Assembly (NCBI RefSeq): GCF_003116095.1
Contig: NZ_LGRA01000013.1
Coordinates: 542,545-606,544, forward strand
DNA length: 64,000 bases
Source of the DNA: Azospirillum sp. TSO35-2
GTDB taxonomy: Bacteria > Pseudomonadota > Alphaproteobacteria > Azospirillales > Azospirillaceae
Direction: 5' to 3'
Each line of letters begins with the position of its first letter. Positions within the stretch are counted from its first letter, which is position 1. Of the stretch, positions 27,635-37,958 are shown in pieces. The notes under the pieces are model-generated. The model did not search any database, was not told where the DNA came from, and saw only the letters and a program-made list of their open reading frames with translations. The position numbers and the translations under genes were made by a program.

Positions 27635-29043
27635 GCGAGGTCTCCTTGGTTCACCGCCTGTCCGGCGGCGGTTCCGGCGATGCGGCCCAGCGCCACCGCG
27701 GTCAGCAGCCCGTTGCCCGACAGATAGCCCGACGCCTGCGATCCCGACACGCCGCAGGCCGCTCCGCCGGCGGCGAACAGGTTGGGCAGCGGCGCCCCGT
27801 CGCGGTCGACCACCCGCGCCGCGCCGTCGACCACCAGCCCGCCCTGGGTGTGGAACAGCGCGCCGGTGACGCGCACCGCGCGGTAGGGCGGCAGCAGCGC
27901 CGGCGCCCCGGTGAAGTCGCGGCCGAAGCGGTCGCTGCCGCCCTGCCCTTTCAACCGCTCGACCTCGGCCAGCGTCGCGGCCAGCGCCTCGGGCTCGATC
28001 TTCATTTGGCGGGCCAGATCGGCGGGATCGGCGGCGGTCAGCACCGCGCCGATCGCCTCGGCCTGCCGGAAATCCTCGAACTGGCGGGCGATGGCGGCGA
28101 TGCGCTCGTCGAAGACCGTCCAGGCGATGGCGCCGGGCTGGCGCAGCACCAGTGCGGCCTGCTCCGAATAGCCCTGCATTTCGTTGGAGAAGCGCCGGCC
28201 CTCGGCGTTGACCTGCACGCCGCCCTCGGTGATCGTCGCCCAGGTGACGAGGATCCCCGCCGGCTGCGCGACGGAGCCGTGGCCCTGGTGCCCCGACAGG
28301 TGCCGCGTCGCCGCCCCCAGCGCCTCGCCCCACAGCAGCGCGTCGCCCTGGTTGCCGGGGTGGCCGAAATAGAGCGCGTCCGCCAGCTCCGGCACATGGC
28401 GCGCCACCAGCGCCGTGTTGCCGCCATAGCCGTTGCAGGCGAGGACCAGCGCGGCGCAACCGACGCGGTCGGTGCTGCCGTCGGGTCGGGTGATCTCCAC
28501 CCCGCGCACGCGGCGCCCGCTATCGGCGTAAAGCGCGGTGGCGTGGGCATCGCACAGCACGTCGATGCCGGCCGCCTCGACGGCGCCGCGCAGCCGGTCG
28601 ATCAGCTCGGCGCCCGACCGGCTGGGCAGGCCGTGCATGCGCCGGGCGCCGTGGCCGGGATAGCTGAAGTTGTCGACCAGCGAGAAAGGCAGCCCGTAGG
28701 CATCGGCCAGCCATTCCAGCGCCGGGCCGACGGCGCCGGCGACCTGGGCGACGGCGGCCGGCTCCGGCTCCCCCTTGGCCTTGGCGAGGATGTCGGCGGC
28801 GAAGCGTTCCGGGCTGTCGTCGATGCCGGCGGCGCGCTGCCAGCGGGTGCCGGGCGCCGGGACCAGGCCGGCCGACAGCGCGGTGGAGCCCTGGGGCAGC
28901 GCGTCGCGCTCCAGCACCAGCACCGCGGCGCCCTGCTCGTGCGCGGCCAGCGCCGCGATCATCCCGGCCGCCCCGCCGCCGATCACCACGACGGGCACCG
29001 CCAGCTCGAAGGTCACGCCATCGGCGGGAAGGATGCGGCTCAT
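27631..29043 (-). CDS. FAD-dependent oxidoreductase, fumarate reductase/KsdD-like
   Basis: A 470-residue flavoprotein of the FAD_binding_2 type. The dinucleotide-binding motif [20 protein letters not shown] is at residues 18-37, [11 protein letters not shown] near 200 and the closing FAD contact [16 protein letters not shown] near 425, with [10 protein letters not shown] ahead of it. Members reduce or desaturate a double bond next to a carboxylate (fumarate, urocanate, tricarballylate, ketosteroids). It starts inside an ATGA overlap with the isochorismatase-like gene. In this operon it may make or remove the C=C bond handled by the LeuCD-like hydratase. Confidence 0.87.
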   Translation of the reverse strand: MSRILPADGVTFELAVPVVVIGGGAAGMIAALAAHEQGAAVLVLERDALPQGSTALSAGLVPAPGTRWQRAAGIDDSPERFAADILAKAKGEPEPAAVAQVAGAVGPALEWLADAYGLPFSLVDNFSYPGHGARRMHGLPSRSGAELIDRLRGAVEAAGIDVLCDAHATALYADSGRRVRGVEITRPDGSTDRVGCAALVLACNGYGGNTALVARHVPELADALYFGHPGNQGDALLWGEALGAATRHLSGHQGHGSVAQPAGILVTWATITEGGVQVNAEGRRFSNEMQGYSEQAALVLRQPGAIAWTVFDERIAAIARQFEDFRQAEAIGAVLTAADPADLARQMKIEPEALAATLAEVERLKGQGGSDRFGRDFTGAPALLPPYRAVRVTGALFHTQGGLVVDGAARVVDRDGAPLPNLFAAGGAACGVSGSQASGYLSGNGLLTAVALGRIAGTAAGQAVNQGDLA

Positions 29044-29669
29044 GCGGCGCTGCCCTCCGCCGGCCCCAGCTCGGACAGCAGGGTGGCGATGGTGGCAACG
29101 CGGCAGACCGGGCGCAGCGCCGCGATGGCGGTGTCGTGCACCTCCGGCGAGAAGGCGGCGCAGCCGTCCTCCAGCACGATGGTGTCGAAGTCGCGGACAT
29201 GGGCGTCGCGCACGGTGGAGGCGACGCCGCCGTTGGTGACGATGCCGCAGACCAGCAGCCGCGACACCCCGCATTTGGCCAGCACCCATTCCAGCCGCGA
29301 CATGTAGAAGGCGGAATAGGCGACCTTCTCCACCTCGACATCGACGGGCTGGAGCGTGTCCACCGTGCGGTGGCCCCAGCTTCCCGGCTTGAAGTCGCCC
29401 TTGGCCAGGAAGGGGCGCAGGCTCTTCAGGTGGGGCGAGATCATCGGCTCGCCGCCCTTGCCCGGCACCAGGGTGAAGTTGGTGGAGATCACCCAGCCGC
29501 CGCCCGCCCGCAGCCGGTCGGCCAGCGGCCGCAACCGCTCGGGCAGCGCCAGGATCTCCGGCGCGGTCTGGCCGGCGCGGCCATAGGCGCCGTCGGGGTG
29601 CAGGAAATCGTTCTGCAGGTCGCAGATCAGCAGCGCGGTGCGGTCCACCGGAATAATGGCCGGGCTCAT
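29040..29669 (-). CDS. Isochorismatase-fold hydrolase lacking the usual catalytic cysteine
   Basis: A 209-residue protein. The Asp of the triad is in LLICDLQNDFLHP (about residue 17) and the Lys in VEVEKVAYSAF (near 112). The cysteine loop, normally G-x-x-T-N-x-C-V, reads GIVTNGGVAST near 145, so the nucleophile is Gly. EntB and PhzD, which cleave vinyl ethers, also lack the Cys, whereas amidases such as N-carbamoylsarcosine or maleamate amidohydrolase need it. The reaction here is therefore open. ATGA overlaps join it to hyuA upstream and the FAD gene downstream. Confidence 0.85.
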   Translation of the reverse strand: MSPAIIPVDRTALLICDLQNDFLHPDGAYGRAGQTAPEILALPERLRPLADRLRAGGGWVISTNFTLVPGKGGEPMISPHLKSLRPFLAKGDFKPGSWGHRTVDTLQPVDVEVEKVAYSAFYMSRLEWVLAKCGVSRLLVCGIVTNGGVASTVRDAHVRDFDTIVLEDGCAAFSPEVHDTAIAALRPVCRVATIATLLSELGPAEGSAA

Positions 29670-31759
29670 GCCTGGCTCCTGTCGTTGGCGAGCCGTTCGA
29701 CGATGACGTTGCCGAAGCCGTCGACGCGGGCGCTGAGGTCGGGGTCGATGACGGTGGTGGCGTCCGGCTGCTCCAGGATCGCCGGCCCCTGGATCACCGC
29801 GCCGACCGGCAAATCGAGGCGGTTGTAGACCGCCGCCTCGTGCCACGCCCCGTCGAACCACACCGGCCGCGACCCGGCGCGGGCGGCCTCCACGCTGGCC
29901 CCGGCCTCGGGCGCCAGGGCGGCGAGGTCGAAATGCGGGCGGCGGCCGATGGCGGCGGTGCGCAAATTGACGATCTTGGCCGGCACCCCCGGCAGCAGCC
30001 GGCTGAAGGACGCCTGATAGGCACGGTCGAAGGCGGCGCGGATGGCGGCCTCGTCGATGCCGGTGCTGTCGCCCTCCACCGACACCGGCAGCGGCACCGC
30101 CACCGTGTGGGTCTGTCCGACGTAATGCATGTCGAGTTCGAAGACGAGGTCGATGCGCTCGACGCTGAGCCCGGCGGACTCGACGACGGCGCGGGCGGAG
30201 GCCGCCTCCGTCACCATGCGGCGGTCGAGCGCGGCGGCGTCGATGCCGTCCAGCGGCAGGTTGACGGTCTGCACCTGGTCGTGGCGGATGTCGGCGATGA
30301 CGCAGCCGAGCGCCGAGGTGACGCCGGGATAGCGCGGCACCAGCGCCGCCTTCAGCCCGACCTCCTTGATCAGCGCGCCGACATGCAGCGCCCCGCCGCC
30401 GCCGAACGGCACCGCGGCGAACTTGGCCGGGTCATGCCCGCGCTCGATCGAGACGAGGCGGATGGCGCCGGCCATCTTGCTGTTGGCGATGCGGACGATG
30501 GCCTCCGCCGCCGCCATGACGTCGAGGCCGAGCGGCTCGGCGACGTGGGTGGCGATGGCGGCGCGCGCCGCGTCGACGTCCAGCCGGGCGAGCTTGCCGC
30601 CGATCGGCCGTTCGGCGTTGATGCGCCCAAGCAGCACGTTGGCGTCGGTCAGCGTCGGCCGGCTGTTGCCCTGGCCGTAGCAGACCGGCCCCGGCCGCGA
30701 CCCGGCGCTTTCCGGCCCGACCTGCAGCATGCCGCCGGGATCGACCCCGGCGATGGAACCGCCGCCGGCGCCGATGGTGGTGATCTCGATCATCGGGGTG
30801 CGGACGACCAGACCGAAATCGATGGTGGTCTGGGCGGCCAGCATCGTCTGCCCCTCCACCACCAGCGACACGTCAAAGCTGGTGCCGCCGAGGTCGCCGG
30901 TGATGACGTTGGGAAAGCCCGCCGCCTTGGAAATCGCCGCCGCGGCGATGACCCCGGCCGCCGGCCCGGACAGCGCGGTGCGCACCGGCAGCCGCCGGGC
31001 GGTGTCGGTCGACATCACGCCGCCGTTCGACTGGACGATGTGGAAGCGTCCGCCAAAGCCCTCCCCCGCCAACGCCTGATCGAGCTTGGCGAGGTAGCTG
31101 CCGACCACCGGCTGGAGATAGGCGTTCAGCGCGGTGGTGGAGGTGCGTTCGAACTCGCGGATTTCCGGCAGGATGCGGGCGGAACATTCCAGGTTGGCGT
31201 TCGGCCAGACCTCCGCCGCCGCCGCCAGCGCCGCCAGCTCGTTGGCCGGGTTGGCGTAGGCGTTGACGAAGACGATGGCCAGCGCCTCCGCCCCCATGGC
31301 GACCAGCTGGCGGGCGGCGGCGCGCACCTCGTCGGCGTCGACGGCGGTGCGGATGGTGCCGTCGGCCAGCGTGCGCTCCGCCACCTCCAGCCGCATGTCG
31401 CGGTCGACGACGGGCACGAAGTCGCCCCACAGGCCCCAGGTGTGGCGGCGGTCGCGGCGCCGCATCTCCAGCACGTCGCGGAAACCGGCGGTGGTGATCA
31501 GCCCGACGCGGGCGCCCTTGCGCTCCAGCAGCGCGTTGGTGCCGACGGTGGTGCCGTGGACGATGGAGCCGAGGTCGGCGACCGCCCCGAAGCTTTGCAG
31601 CCCGGCGAGGAAGCCGACCGCCTCGTCACCACGGTTGGAGGGGACTTTGGCGGTGCGGAAGCGGCCGCGCGCCTCGTCGTAATGGAACAGGTCGGTGAAG
31701 GTGCCGCCGACATCGACGCCGACGATCGTGCCCCTCGGGGTGGCCGTGCTTGTGCTCAT
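29666..31759 (-). CDS. hyuA: Hydantoinase/oxoprolinase subunit A (HyuA)
   Basis: A 697-residue ATP-binding subunit. The N-terminal actin-like fold shows VGVDVGGTFTDLFHYDE (about residues 13-29), HGTTVGTNALLERKGARVGL, the central SNGGVMS and the second phosphate motif ITGDLGGTSFDVSLV, then IGAGGGSIAGVDPGG. With subunit B it opens cyclic amides using ATP (N-methylhydantoin, 5-oxoproline; acetone carboxylase is related). The ATG at 31759 is preferred because the family starts a few residues before VGVDVGGT. It follows hyuB by 22 bases. Confidence 0.92.
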   Translation of the reverse strand: MSTSTATPRGTIVGVDVGGTFTDLFHYDEARGRFRTAKVPSNRGDEAVGFLAGLQSFGAVADLGSIVHGTTVGTNALLERKGARVGLITTAGFRDVLEMRRRDRRHTWGLWGDFVPVVDRDMRLEVAERTLADGTIRTAVDADEVRAAARQLVAMGAEALAIVFVNAYANPANELAALAAAAEVWPNANLECSARILPEIREFERTSTTALNAYLQPVVGSYLAKLDQALAGEGFGGRFHIVQSNGGVMSTDTARRLPVRTALSGPAAGVIAAAAISKAAGFPNVITGDLGGTSFDVSLVVEGQTMLAAQTTIDFGLVVRTPMIEITTIGAGGGSIAGVDPGGMLQVGPESAGSRPGPVCYGQGNSRPTLTDANVLLGRINAERPIGGKLARLDVDAARAAIATHVAEPLGLDVMAAAEAIVRIANSKMAGAIRLVSIERGHDPAKFAAVPFGGGGALHVGALIKEVGLKAALVPRYPGVTSALGCVIADIRHDQVQTVNLPLDGIDAAALDRRMVTEAASARAVVESAGLSVERIDLVFELDMHYVGQTHTVAVPLPVSVEGDSTGIDEAAIRAAFDRAYQASFSRLLPGVPAKIVNLRTAAIGRRPHFDLAALAPEAGASVEAARAGSRPVWFDGAWHEAAVYNRLDLPVGAVIQGPAILEQPDATTVIDPDLSARVDGFGNVIVERLANDRSQA

Positions 31760-31781
31760 GGTCTTGGTCCCGGAATCGTCG

Positions 31782-33542
31782 TCAGGCGGAGGGGGTTTCG
31801 CGCAAGGCCGCGGTGGCGGCGATGTCGAGCGCACCGTCGTCGGTCAGCGCCACGCCATAGGCGGTGCGCGCCGCATCGACGCCGAGATAGCCCAGCCGCA
31901 CGTCGCGGGCGACGCTGTCCGGGTCGCGCCGGCGCGGATCGCCCCAGCCGCCACCGCCCGGCGTCTCCAGCCGCACCCGCTGGCCGTCGCGGATCCGCAC
32001 GTCGGTGATCTTGGAGGCGAGCGGTGGCGAGCGCTCGCCCTCGTCGCTCTGCCAGACGAAGCGGTTCAGCGCCGCCGGGCCGCCGCCGGCCACGCCGAAG
32101 GGCGGGTAGACGCCGCGCTCGCCCAGCAGGAAGACCTCGGCGTCGGTCAGCGCCTCGATCTCGTAGACGGCGCCCAGCCCGCCCCGGTGCAGGCCGGCGC
32201 CGGCCGAATCCGGGCGCAGCGCCCATTGGGTGAACATCACCGGGTAGGCCGCTTCCAGGATTTCCACCGGCGGGATGGTCGCGGTGGAGATCGGGTTGTT
32301 GGCGTGGTTCAGCCCGTCGGTTTCCGGGTTGCCGCCCAGCCCGCCGCCGAAGAAGGAGAACATCACCCAGCGCGAGCCGTCCTTGCGGTGGCCGGCCAGC
32401 GACAGCGCGTTGATGGTGCCGAAGGGCGCCGCCATGGCGCGCGACGGGTCGGCCAGCGCCAGCGCGCCGAACACCACGCCGATGACGCGCAGGATGGTTT
32501 CGGTGTAGCCGCCGACCGGCTTGGGCGGCTTGACCGCCAGCAGCGTGCTGTCGGGGATGACGAAGGTGATCGGCTTGAGGCAGCCGGCGTTGGCCGGCAC
32601 GTCGGTGAAGACATGCTTCAGTGCAACGTAGCAGCAGGCGACCGCGGTGGAATAGGCGATGTTCAGCGGCCCGGCGCAGGGCGGCGCCGAGCGCGAGAAG
32701 TCCAGCGTCATGCCGTCGCCGGCGATGGTAAGGTCGAGCGCGATCAGCAGCCGATCGGCGGTGATGCCGTCGTTGTCGAGGTAATCCTCGAAGGAATAGG
32801 TGCCGTCCGGCAGGTCGCGGATCGAGGCGCGCATCAGCGCCTCGGCCCGCGCCGAGAAGGCGTCGAAGGCGGCGGCCACGGTGTCCTCGCCATGCTCGTC
32901 CAGCAGTTCGTCCAGCCGGCGCTGGCCGAGGTCGAGCGCGTTGAGCTGGCCGTTCAGGTCGCCGTAGTTCGACACCGGCACGCGGGAATTGGCGGCGAGG
33001 ATCGCCAGCAGGTCGGTGTTCATCACCCCGGCGCGCACCAGCTTCACCGGCGGGAAGCGCACCCCCTCCTGGAAGCTGTCGGTGGCCCGCGCGTTGAAGT
33101 TGCCCGGCACGTTGCCGCCGATGTCGAGCCAGTGACCGACCGACGCCATCCAGCAGAACAGCGCGCCGCGGCGGAAGATCGGCCGCACCAGCCGGAAGTC
33201 GTTCAGGTGGGTGCCGCCGTCGTAGGGGTCGTTGAACAGGAAGATGTCGCCCGGCTGCAGATCGCCCTCGCGCGCCACCTTGTCGATCACCGCCTTGACC
33301 GCGAAGGCCATGGCGCCGACGAAGATCGGCAGGCCGTTGGTCCCCTGCACCAGGGTGGCGCCGGTTTCGGCGTGGTAGAGGCCGTGGCAGGCGTCGCGCG
33401 CCTCGGCGATGATCGGGTTGAAGGCGGAGCGGTAGAGCGTCGCGTCCATCTCGTCGGCGATCTGCTCCAGCCGGCCCTTCAGCACGGCCAGCGTGACGGG
33501 GTCGATGGTGGATGGGGCGATGAAGGGGGTTTGGATGGTCAT
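31782..33542 (-). CDS. hyuB: Hydantoinase/oxoprolinase subunit B (HyuB)
   Basis: A 586-residue partner of HyuA. Family blocks are DPVTLAVLKGRLEQIADEMD (residues 14-33), SAFNPIIAEARDACHGLY, GDIFLFNDPYDGGTHLNDFR (near 98) and ETPGGGGWGDP at the C-terminal end. It carries metal-binding residues of the amide-hydrolysing site. Its start overlaps the stop of the lyase gene (ATGA at 33539-33542), so the two are coupled. Confidence 0.92.
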   Translation of the reverse strand: MTIQTPFIAPSTIDPVTLAVLKGRLEQIADEMDATLYRSAFNPIIAEARDACHGLYHAETGATLVQGTNGLPIFVGAMAFAVKAVIDKVAREGDLQPGDIFLFNDPYDGGTHLNDFRLVRPIFRRGALFCWMASVGHWLDIGGNVPGNFNARATDSFQEGVRFPPVKLVRAGVMNTDLLAILAANSRVPVSNYGDLNGQLNALDLGQRRLDELLDEHGEDTVAAAFDAFSARAEALMRASIRDLPDGTYSFEDYLDNDGITADRLLIALDLTIAGDGMTLDFSRSAPPCAGPLNIAYSTAVACCYVALKHVFTDVPANAGCLKPITFVIPDSTLLAVKPPKPVGGYTETILRVIGVVFGALALADPSRAMAAPFGTINALSLAGHRKDGSRWVMFSFFGGGLGGNPETDGLNHANNPISTATIPPVEILEAAYPVMFTQWALRPDSAGAGLHRGGLGAVYEIEALTDAEVFLLGERGVYPPFGVAGGGPAALNRFVWQSDEGERSPPLASKITDVRIRDGQRVRLETPGGGGWGDPRRRDPDSVARDVRLGYLGVDAARTAYGVALTDDGALDIAATAALRETPSA

Positions 33543-34456
33543 GCCGCGTCCTCCCGCTTGGCGGGTGTGAAGTCCTTGTAGGTTTCGCCGAGCGCCAGCA
33601 TGTCGGGCGTGCCGATCAGCGCGTTCAGCGCGTTGAAGTCGAACATGCGGTCGCGGAACGGTTCGGTGGTGCCGTGGCGGGCGAGCGAGGCGTAATAGTC
33701 CTGCGCCTGCCGGGCCAGCGCCCGGACGATGCCGCCGGGGAAGATCACCAGCCGGTAGCCCAGCGCGCCCAGATCGTCGGCCGAGCTGATCGGGGTCTGG
33801 CCGCCCTCCACCATGTTGGCGAGCAGCGGGCGCACGCCGCCCAGGTCGGCGGCGATGGCGGCGAGCTGGTCGCGCGACTTCGGCGCCTCGACGAACAGCA
33901 CGTCGGCCCCGGCCTCGACATAGAGGCGGGCGCGGTCGAGCGCCGCCGGCACGCCCTCGATCGCCACCGCGTCGGTGCGGGCAACGATCAGGGTGTCGGC
34001 GCTGGCCCGCGCGTCGACCGCCGCCTTGATCTTGCCGGCCATCTCCGCCGCCGGGATCACCGCCTTGTCGGTCAGGTGGCCGCAGCGCTTGGGAAAGCTC
34101 TGGTCCTCCAGCTGGATGGCGGTGGCGCCGGCCCGTTCGAACATCCGCACGGTGCGCTGCACGTTCAGCGCGTTGCCGTAGCCGGTGTCGGCGTCGACCA
34201 CCAGCGGCGTCGCCACCCGGTCGCGCACCAGGGCGATGGTGTCCGCCACCTCGCTGACCGACACCAGCCCGATGTCGGGCCGGCCGAGCCGGGTGTAGGC
34301 GATGGCGGCGCCCGACAGGTACAGCGCCTCGAACCCGGCGGCGGTGGCGACCGACGCGGTGAAGGCGTCGTAGACGCCGGGCGCCAGGACGACCCGGTCC
34401 TGGGCCAGCCGGTCGCGGAAACTCATGGCGGGGAAGGTCGCAGGGGGGACGGTCAT
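33539..34456 (-). CDS. Isocitrate lyase/PEP mutase family lyase
   Basis: A 305-residue TIM-barrel enzyme. VVDADTGYGNALNVQRTVRM (about residues 87-106) supplies metal-binding Asp, and FPKRCGHL (near 125) is the flexible loop whose Cys acts as acid in the C-C lyases (methylisocitrate lyase, dimethylmalate lyase, oxaloacetate-type). Mutases and phosphonate enzymes lack that KRCGH loop, so a retro-aldol lyase is likely. A dimethylmalate-lyase-like step would directly follow a LeuCD-type hydration, as in the nicotinate pathway of Eubacterium barkeri. GGAG nine bases ahead supports the start. Confidence 0.88.
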   Translation of the reverse strand: MTVPPATFPAMSFRDRLAQDRVVLAPGVYDAFTASVATAAGFEALYLSGAAIAYTRLGRPDIGLVSVSEVADTIALVRDRVATPLVVDADTGYGNALNVQRTVRMFERAGATAIQLEDQSFPKRCGHLTDKAVIPAAEMAGKIKAAVDARASADTLIVARTDAVAIEGVPAALDRARLYVEAGADVLFVEAPKSRDQLAAIAADLGGVRPLLANMVEGGQTPISSADDLGALGYRLVIFPGGIVRALARQAQDYYASLARHGTTEPFRDRMFDFNALNALIGTPDMLALGETYKDFTPAKREDAA

Positions 34457-34551
34457 GTCAGGCGCTCCCCCCGGTGCCGGGTCGCGAGGACGTCGCGCCG
34501 CACCGGGTCAGGGTTGGAATGAGGTCGGGAACGGGCCGCGGCGCGCATCGC

Positions 34552-35269
<718 letters not shown>

Positions 35270-35277
<8 letters not shown>

Positions 35278-36016
35278 GGGCTGCCCCCTCCGCCGCCAGC
35301 CGGGCGGCGGCGCCGTGGCCGAGATAGGCCTCGATCACGCGGGCGTCGGCGCAGACCGCGGCCGGCGGCCCCTCGGCGATCATGCGGCCCTGGGCCAGCA
35401 CATGGACGTGCTCGCACAGGGTCATCACCGCCTGCATGACATGCTCGATCATCAGGATCGTGACCCCTTCGTCGCGGATGCCCCGGATCACCGGGATGAT
35501 GTCGCGGATCTCCGACGGGTTCAGCCCGGCCAGCACCTCGTCCAGCAGCAGCAGCTTCGGTTCGGTGGCGAGCGCGCGGGCCAGCTCCAGCCGCTTGCGC
35601 CCGGCCACCGTCAGCCCGCCGGCCGGGCGGTCGAGCTCCGGCCCCAGCCCGACCCGCTGGGCGACGGCGCGCGCCCGGGCGATGGCGTCGGCCCGCTTGG
35701 CGTGGCGCAGATAGGCGCCGACCGCGATGTTCTCGCACACCGTCAGCCCGGCAAAGGGCTGCACGATCTGAAAGGTGCGGCCGATGCCGCGGGCGGCGCG
35801 GCGGTGCGGCTCCTCCGCGGTGATGTCGGCGCCTTCGAAGCGGATGCCCCCGTCGGTCGGCGCGATGAAGCCGGAGATCATCGAGAACAGCGTCGTCTTG
35901 CCGGCGCCGTTCGGCCCGATCAGGCCGATGATGCTGCCCGGCGTGACGGTCAGCGACGCGCCGTCCACCGCCATCAGGCCGCCGAAGCGCTTGGAGACCG
36001 AGTCAACGACCAGCAT
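35270..36016 (-). CDS. livG: Branched-chain amino-acid-type ABC transporter ATPase LivG
   Basis: A 248-residue ATPase. Walker A is GPNGAGKTT (about residue 34), the Q-loop region RTFQIVQPFAGLTV, the signature-like LTVAGRKRLELARAL typical of LivG, Walker B LLLLDEVLAGLNP and the C-terminal extension (VIEAYLG). It overlaps livM by 14 bases and livF by eight. Confidence 0.93.
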
Positions 36017-37016
36017 TGGGGACCTCCTTGGCGGTACGCGACTTGGCGGATGGCGGCAGCATGCCGACGCCGCGGTCGCGCAGGCGTTCCAGCAGCCCCA
36101 GGATGCCGCCGCGGGCGAAGGCCACCGCCAGCACCAACACGGTGCCGAAGACGATCAGGTCGATGCCCGGGATGCGGCCGGCGAACTGCTTGGCGACCTC
36201 GCCCAGCCCGTGCAGGGTCAGGGCGCCGACCACCGGGCCGAAAACCGTCCCCACCCCGCCGATGATCGGGGCGAGCAGCAGCTCCACCGAAATCCAGCCG
36301 CCATAGGCGATGTTGGCGTCGATGTAGAGGAAATACTGGGCGTACAGTCCGCCGGCCAGCGCGGTCACCGCGCCCGACAGGGCGATGGCGCGCAGCTTCA
36401 CCCGCAGGCTGTCGACGCCCAGCGCCTTGGCGGCGTCCTCGTTCTCGCGCACCGCCACCAGCTGGGCGCCGAAGCGCGAGCGCTGGATCCAGCGTGTCAG
36501 CACCAGCACCGCCGCGACGAAGCCCAGCACCAGCCAGTAGAACACGGCGCGGTCGGCGAATTGCAGGTTGGCGGGGCGGACGTCCAGCCCGATCAGCAGC
36601 CCGGCGGCGCCACCGGTCAGCGGCGCGGCGTTGGCGAGGATGCGGAACACCTCGGCGAAGGCCAGCGTCACCAGCGCGAAGTAGGAACCGCGCAGGCCGG
36701 AGCGGAAGCTGAGGAAGCCGATCGCCCAGCCGACCGCGCCGCCCGCCGCGACGGCCGCCGCCAGACCGGCCCAGGCGTTGACGCCCCAGCGCAGTTGCAG
36801 GATGGCGGTCGCGTAGGCCCCGGTCCCGAAGAAGGCGGCGTGGCCGAAGCTGAACTGGCCGCCGAAGCCGCCCAGGATGTTCCAGCCCTGGGCGCCGAGC
36901 GCCACGATCAGCATGAAGACCAGGAAGTTCAGCACCGGGCTCGCCGTCACCACCAGCGGCAGCAGCGCCGCCAGCCCGACGAGGACGAGCACGGGGATCA
37001 GGTCGCGCACGGTCAT
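36003..37016 (-). CDS. livM: Branched-chain amino-acid-type ABC transporter permease LivM
   Basis: A 337-residue inner-membrane permease with about nine hydrophobic segments. Family blocks are QGWNILGGFGGQFSFGHAAF (near residue 43) and RSRFGAQLVAVRENEDAAKALGVD (cytoplasmic ATPase-contact loop, near 183). The ATG at 37016 overlaps the livH stop (ATGA). Confidence 0.93.
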   Translation of the reverse strand: MTVRDLIPVLVLVGLAALLPLVVTASPVLNFLVFMLIVALGAQGWNILGGFGGQFSFGHAAFFGTGAYATAILQLRWGVNAWAGLAAAVAAGGAVGWAIGFLSFRSGLRGSYFALVTLAFAEVFRILANAAPLTGGAAGLLIGLDVRPANLQFADRAVFYWLVLGFVAAVLVLTRWIQRSRFGAQLVAVRENEDAAKALGVDSLRVKLRAIALSGAVTALAGGLYAQYFLYIDANIAYGGWISVELLLAPIIGGVGTVFGPVVGALTLHGLGEVAKQFAGRIPGIDLIVFGTVLVLAVAFARGGILGLLERLRDRGVGMLPPSAKSRTAKEVPNAGR

Positions 37017-37885
37017 GCCTTGGCTCCGAACAGGCCGGTCGGCCGCACCAGCAGCACGGCGATGAAGATCAGGAAGATGCCGAGCTGGCCCAGGCTGTCG
37101 CCCAGGAACAGGCCGCACAGGCTCTCCACCACGCCGATGAACAGGCCGCCCAGCAGCGCCCCGGGGATCGACCCCATGCCGCCCAGCACCACCACGGTGA
37201 AGGCGACCAGCACGAAGGCGCCGCCGATCCGCGGGTTGACGTAGAAGGTCGGCATCAGCAGGCAGGCGGCCACCGCCAGGCAGGCGCAGCCCAGCCCGAA
37301 GGTGACGGCGTAGATGTGCGGGACGTCGATGCCGACCAGATTGGCGCCCAGCTTCTCCCTGGCGACGGCGCGGATCGCCTTGCCGGTGTCGGTGCGGTTC
37401 AGCACCAGCCACAGCAGCCCGGTGACCACCACCGCCACCGCCAGCCCGATCAGCCGCGGGAAGGACAGCAGCAGCGGCCCCAGCGCCACCACCTGGAACG
37501 AATAATCGGTGTCGAGCGTCCGCGTGTCCGACTGGAAGGTCGCGAGCAGCACATTTTCCAGCACGATCGACAAGCCCAGCGTCACCAGCAGGATGTTGCC
37601 GTCGTCGCCGTGGCTGGCCGGGCCGATGACGAAGCGCTGCAGGCCGTAGCCCAGCGCGAACATCAGCGGCACCAGCAGCGGAATCACCGCGTAGGGGTCG
37701 ATCCCCAGCCACGCCCAGGCGACCCAGACCGCGAACATGGCGCAGGTCAGCAGCGCGCCATGGGCGAAGTTGATGATGTGCAGAACCCCGTAGATCAGCG
37801 TCAGGCCCAGCGCGATCAGCGCATAGACCGCACCGGTCATCAGGCCGTTCAGCATCGCTTCGAGGATGATCTGAGGTGAATACAT
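37013..37885 (-). CDS. livH: Branched-chain amino-acid-type ABC transporter permease LivH
   Basis: A 290-residue permease with about eight hydrophobic segments. It begins ILEAMLNGLMTGAVYALIAL, a hallmark of LivH, and carries TDTGKAIRAVAREKLGANLV as the ATPase-contact loop (near residue 156). A 73-base gap separates it from the binding-protein gene; the rest of the operon downstream is gap-free up to livF. Confidence 0.93.
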   Translation of the reverse strand: MYSPQIILEAMLNGLMTGAVYALIALGLTLIYGVLHIINFAHGALLTCAMFAVWVAWAWLGIDPYAVIPLLVPLMFALGYGLQRFVIGPASHGDDGNILLVTLGLSIVLENVLLATFQSDTRTLDTDYSFQVVALGPLLLSFPRLIGLAVAVVVTGLLWLVLNRTDTGKAIRAVAREKLGANLVGIDVPHIYAVTFGLGCACLAVAACLLMPTFYVNPRIGGAFVLVAFTVVVLGGMGSIPGALLGGLFIGVVESLCGLFLGDSLGQLGIFLIFIAVLLVRPTGLFGAKA

Positions 37886-37958
37886 CGACAGCCCGCGCGT
37901 GAGTGGAACAGCGGTGTCCTGCCCCGGCCAGTGCGGGGGCGGGACACCGGGACGAGGC

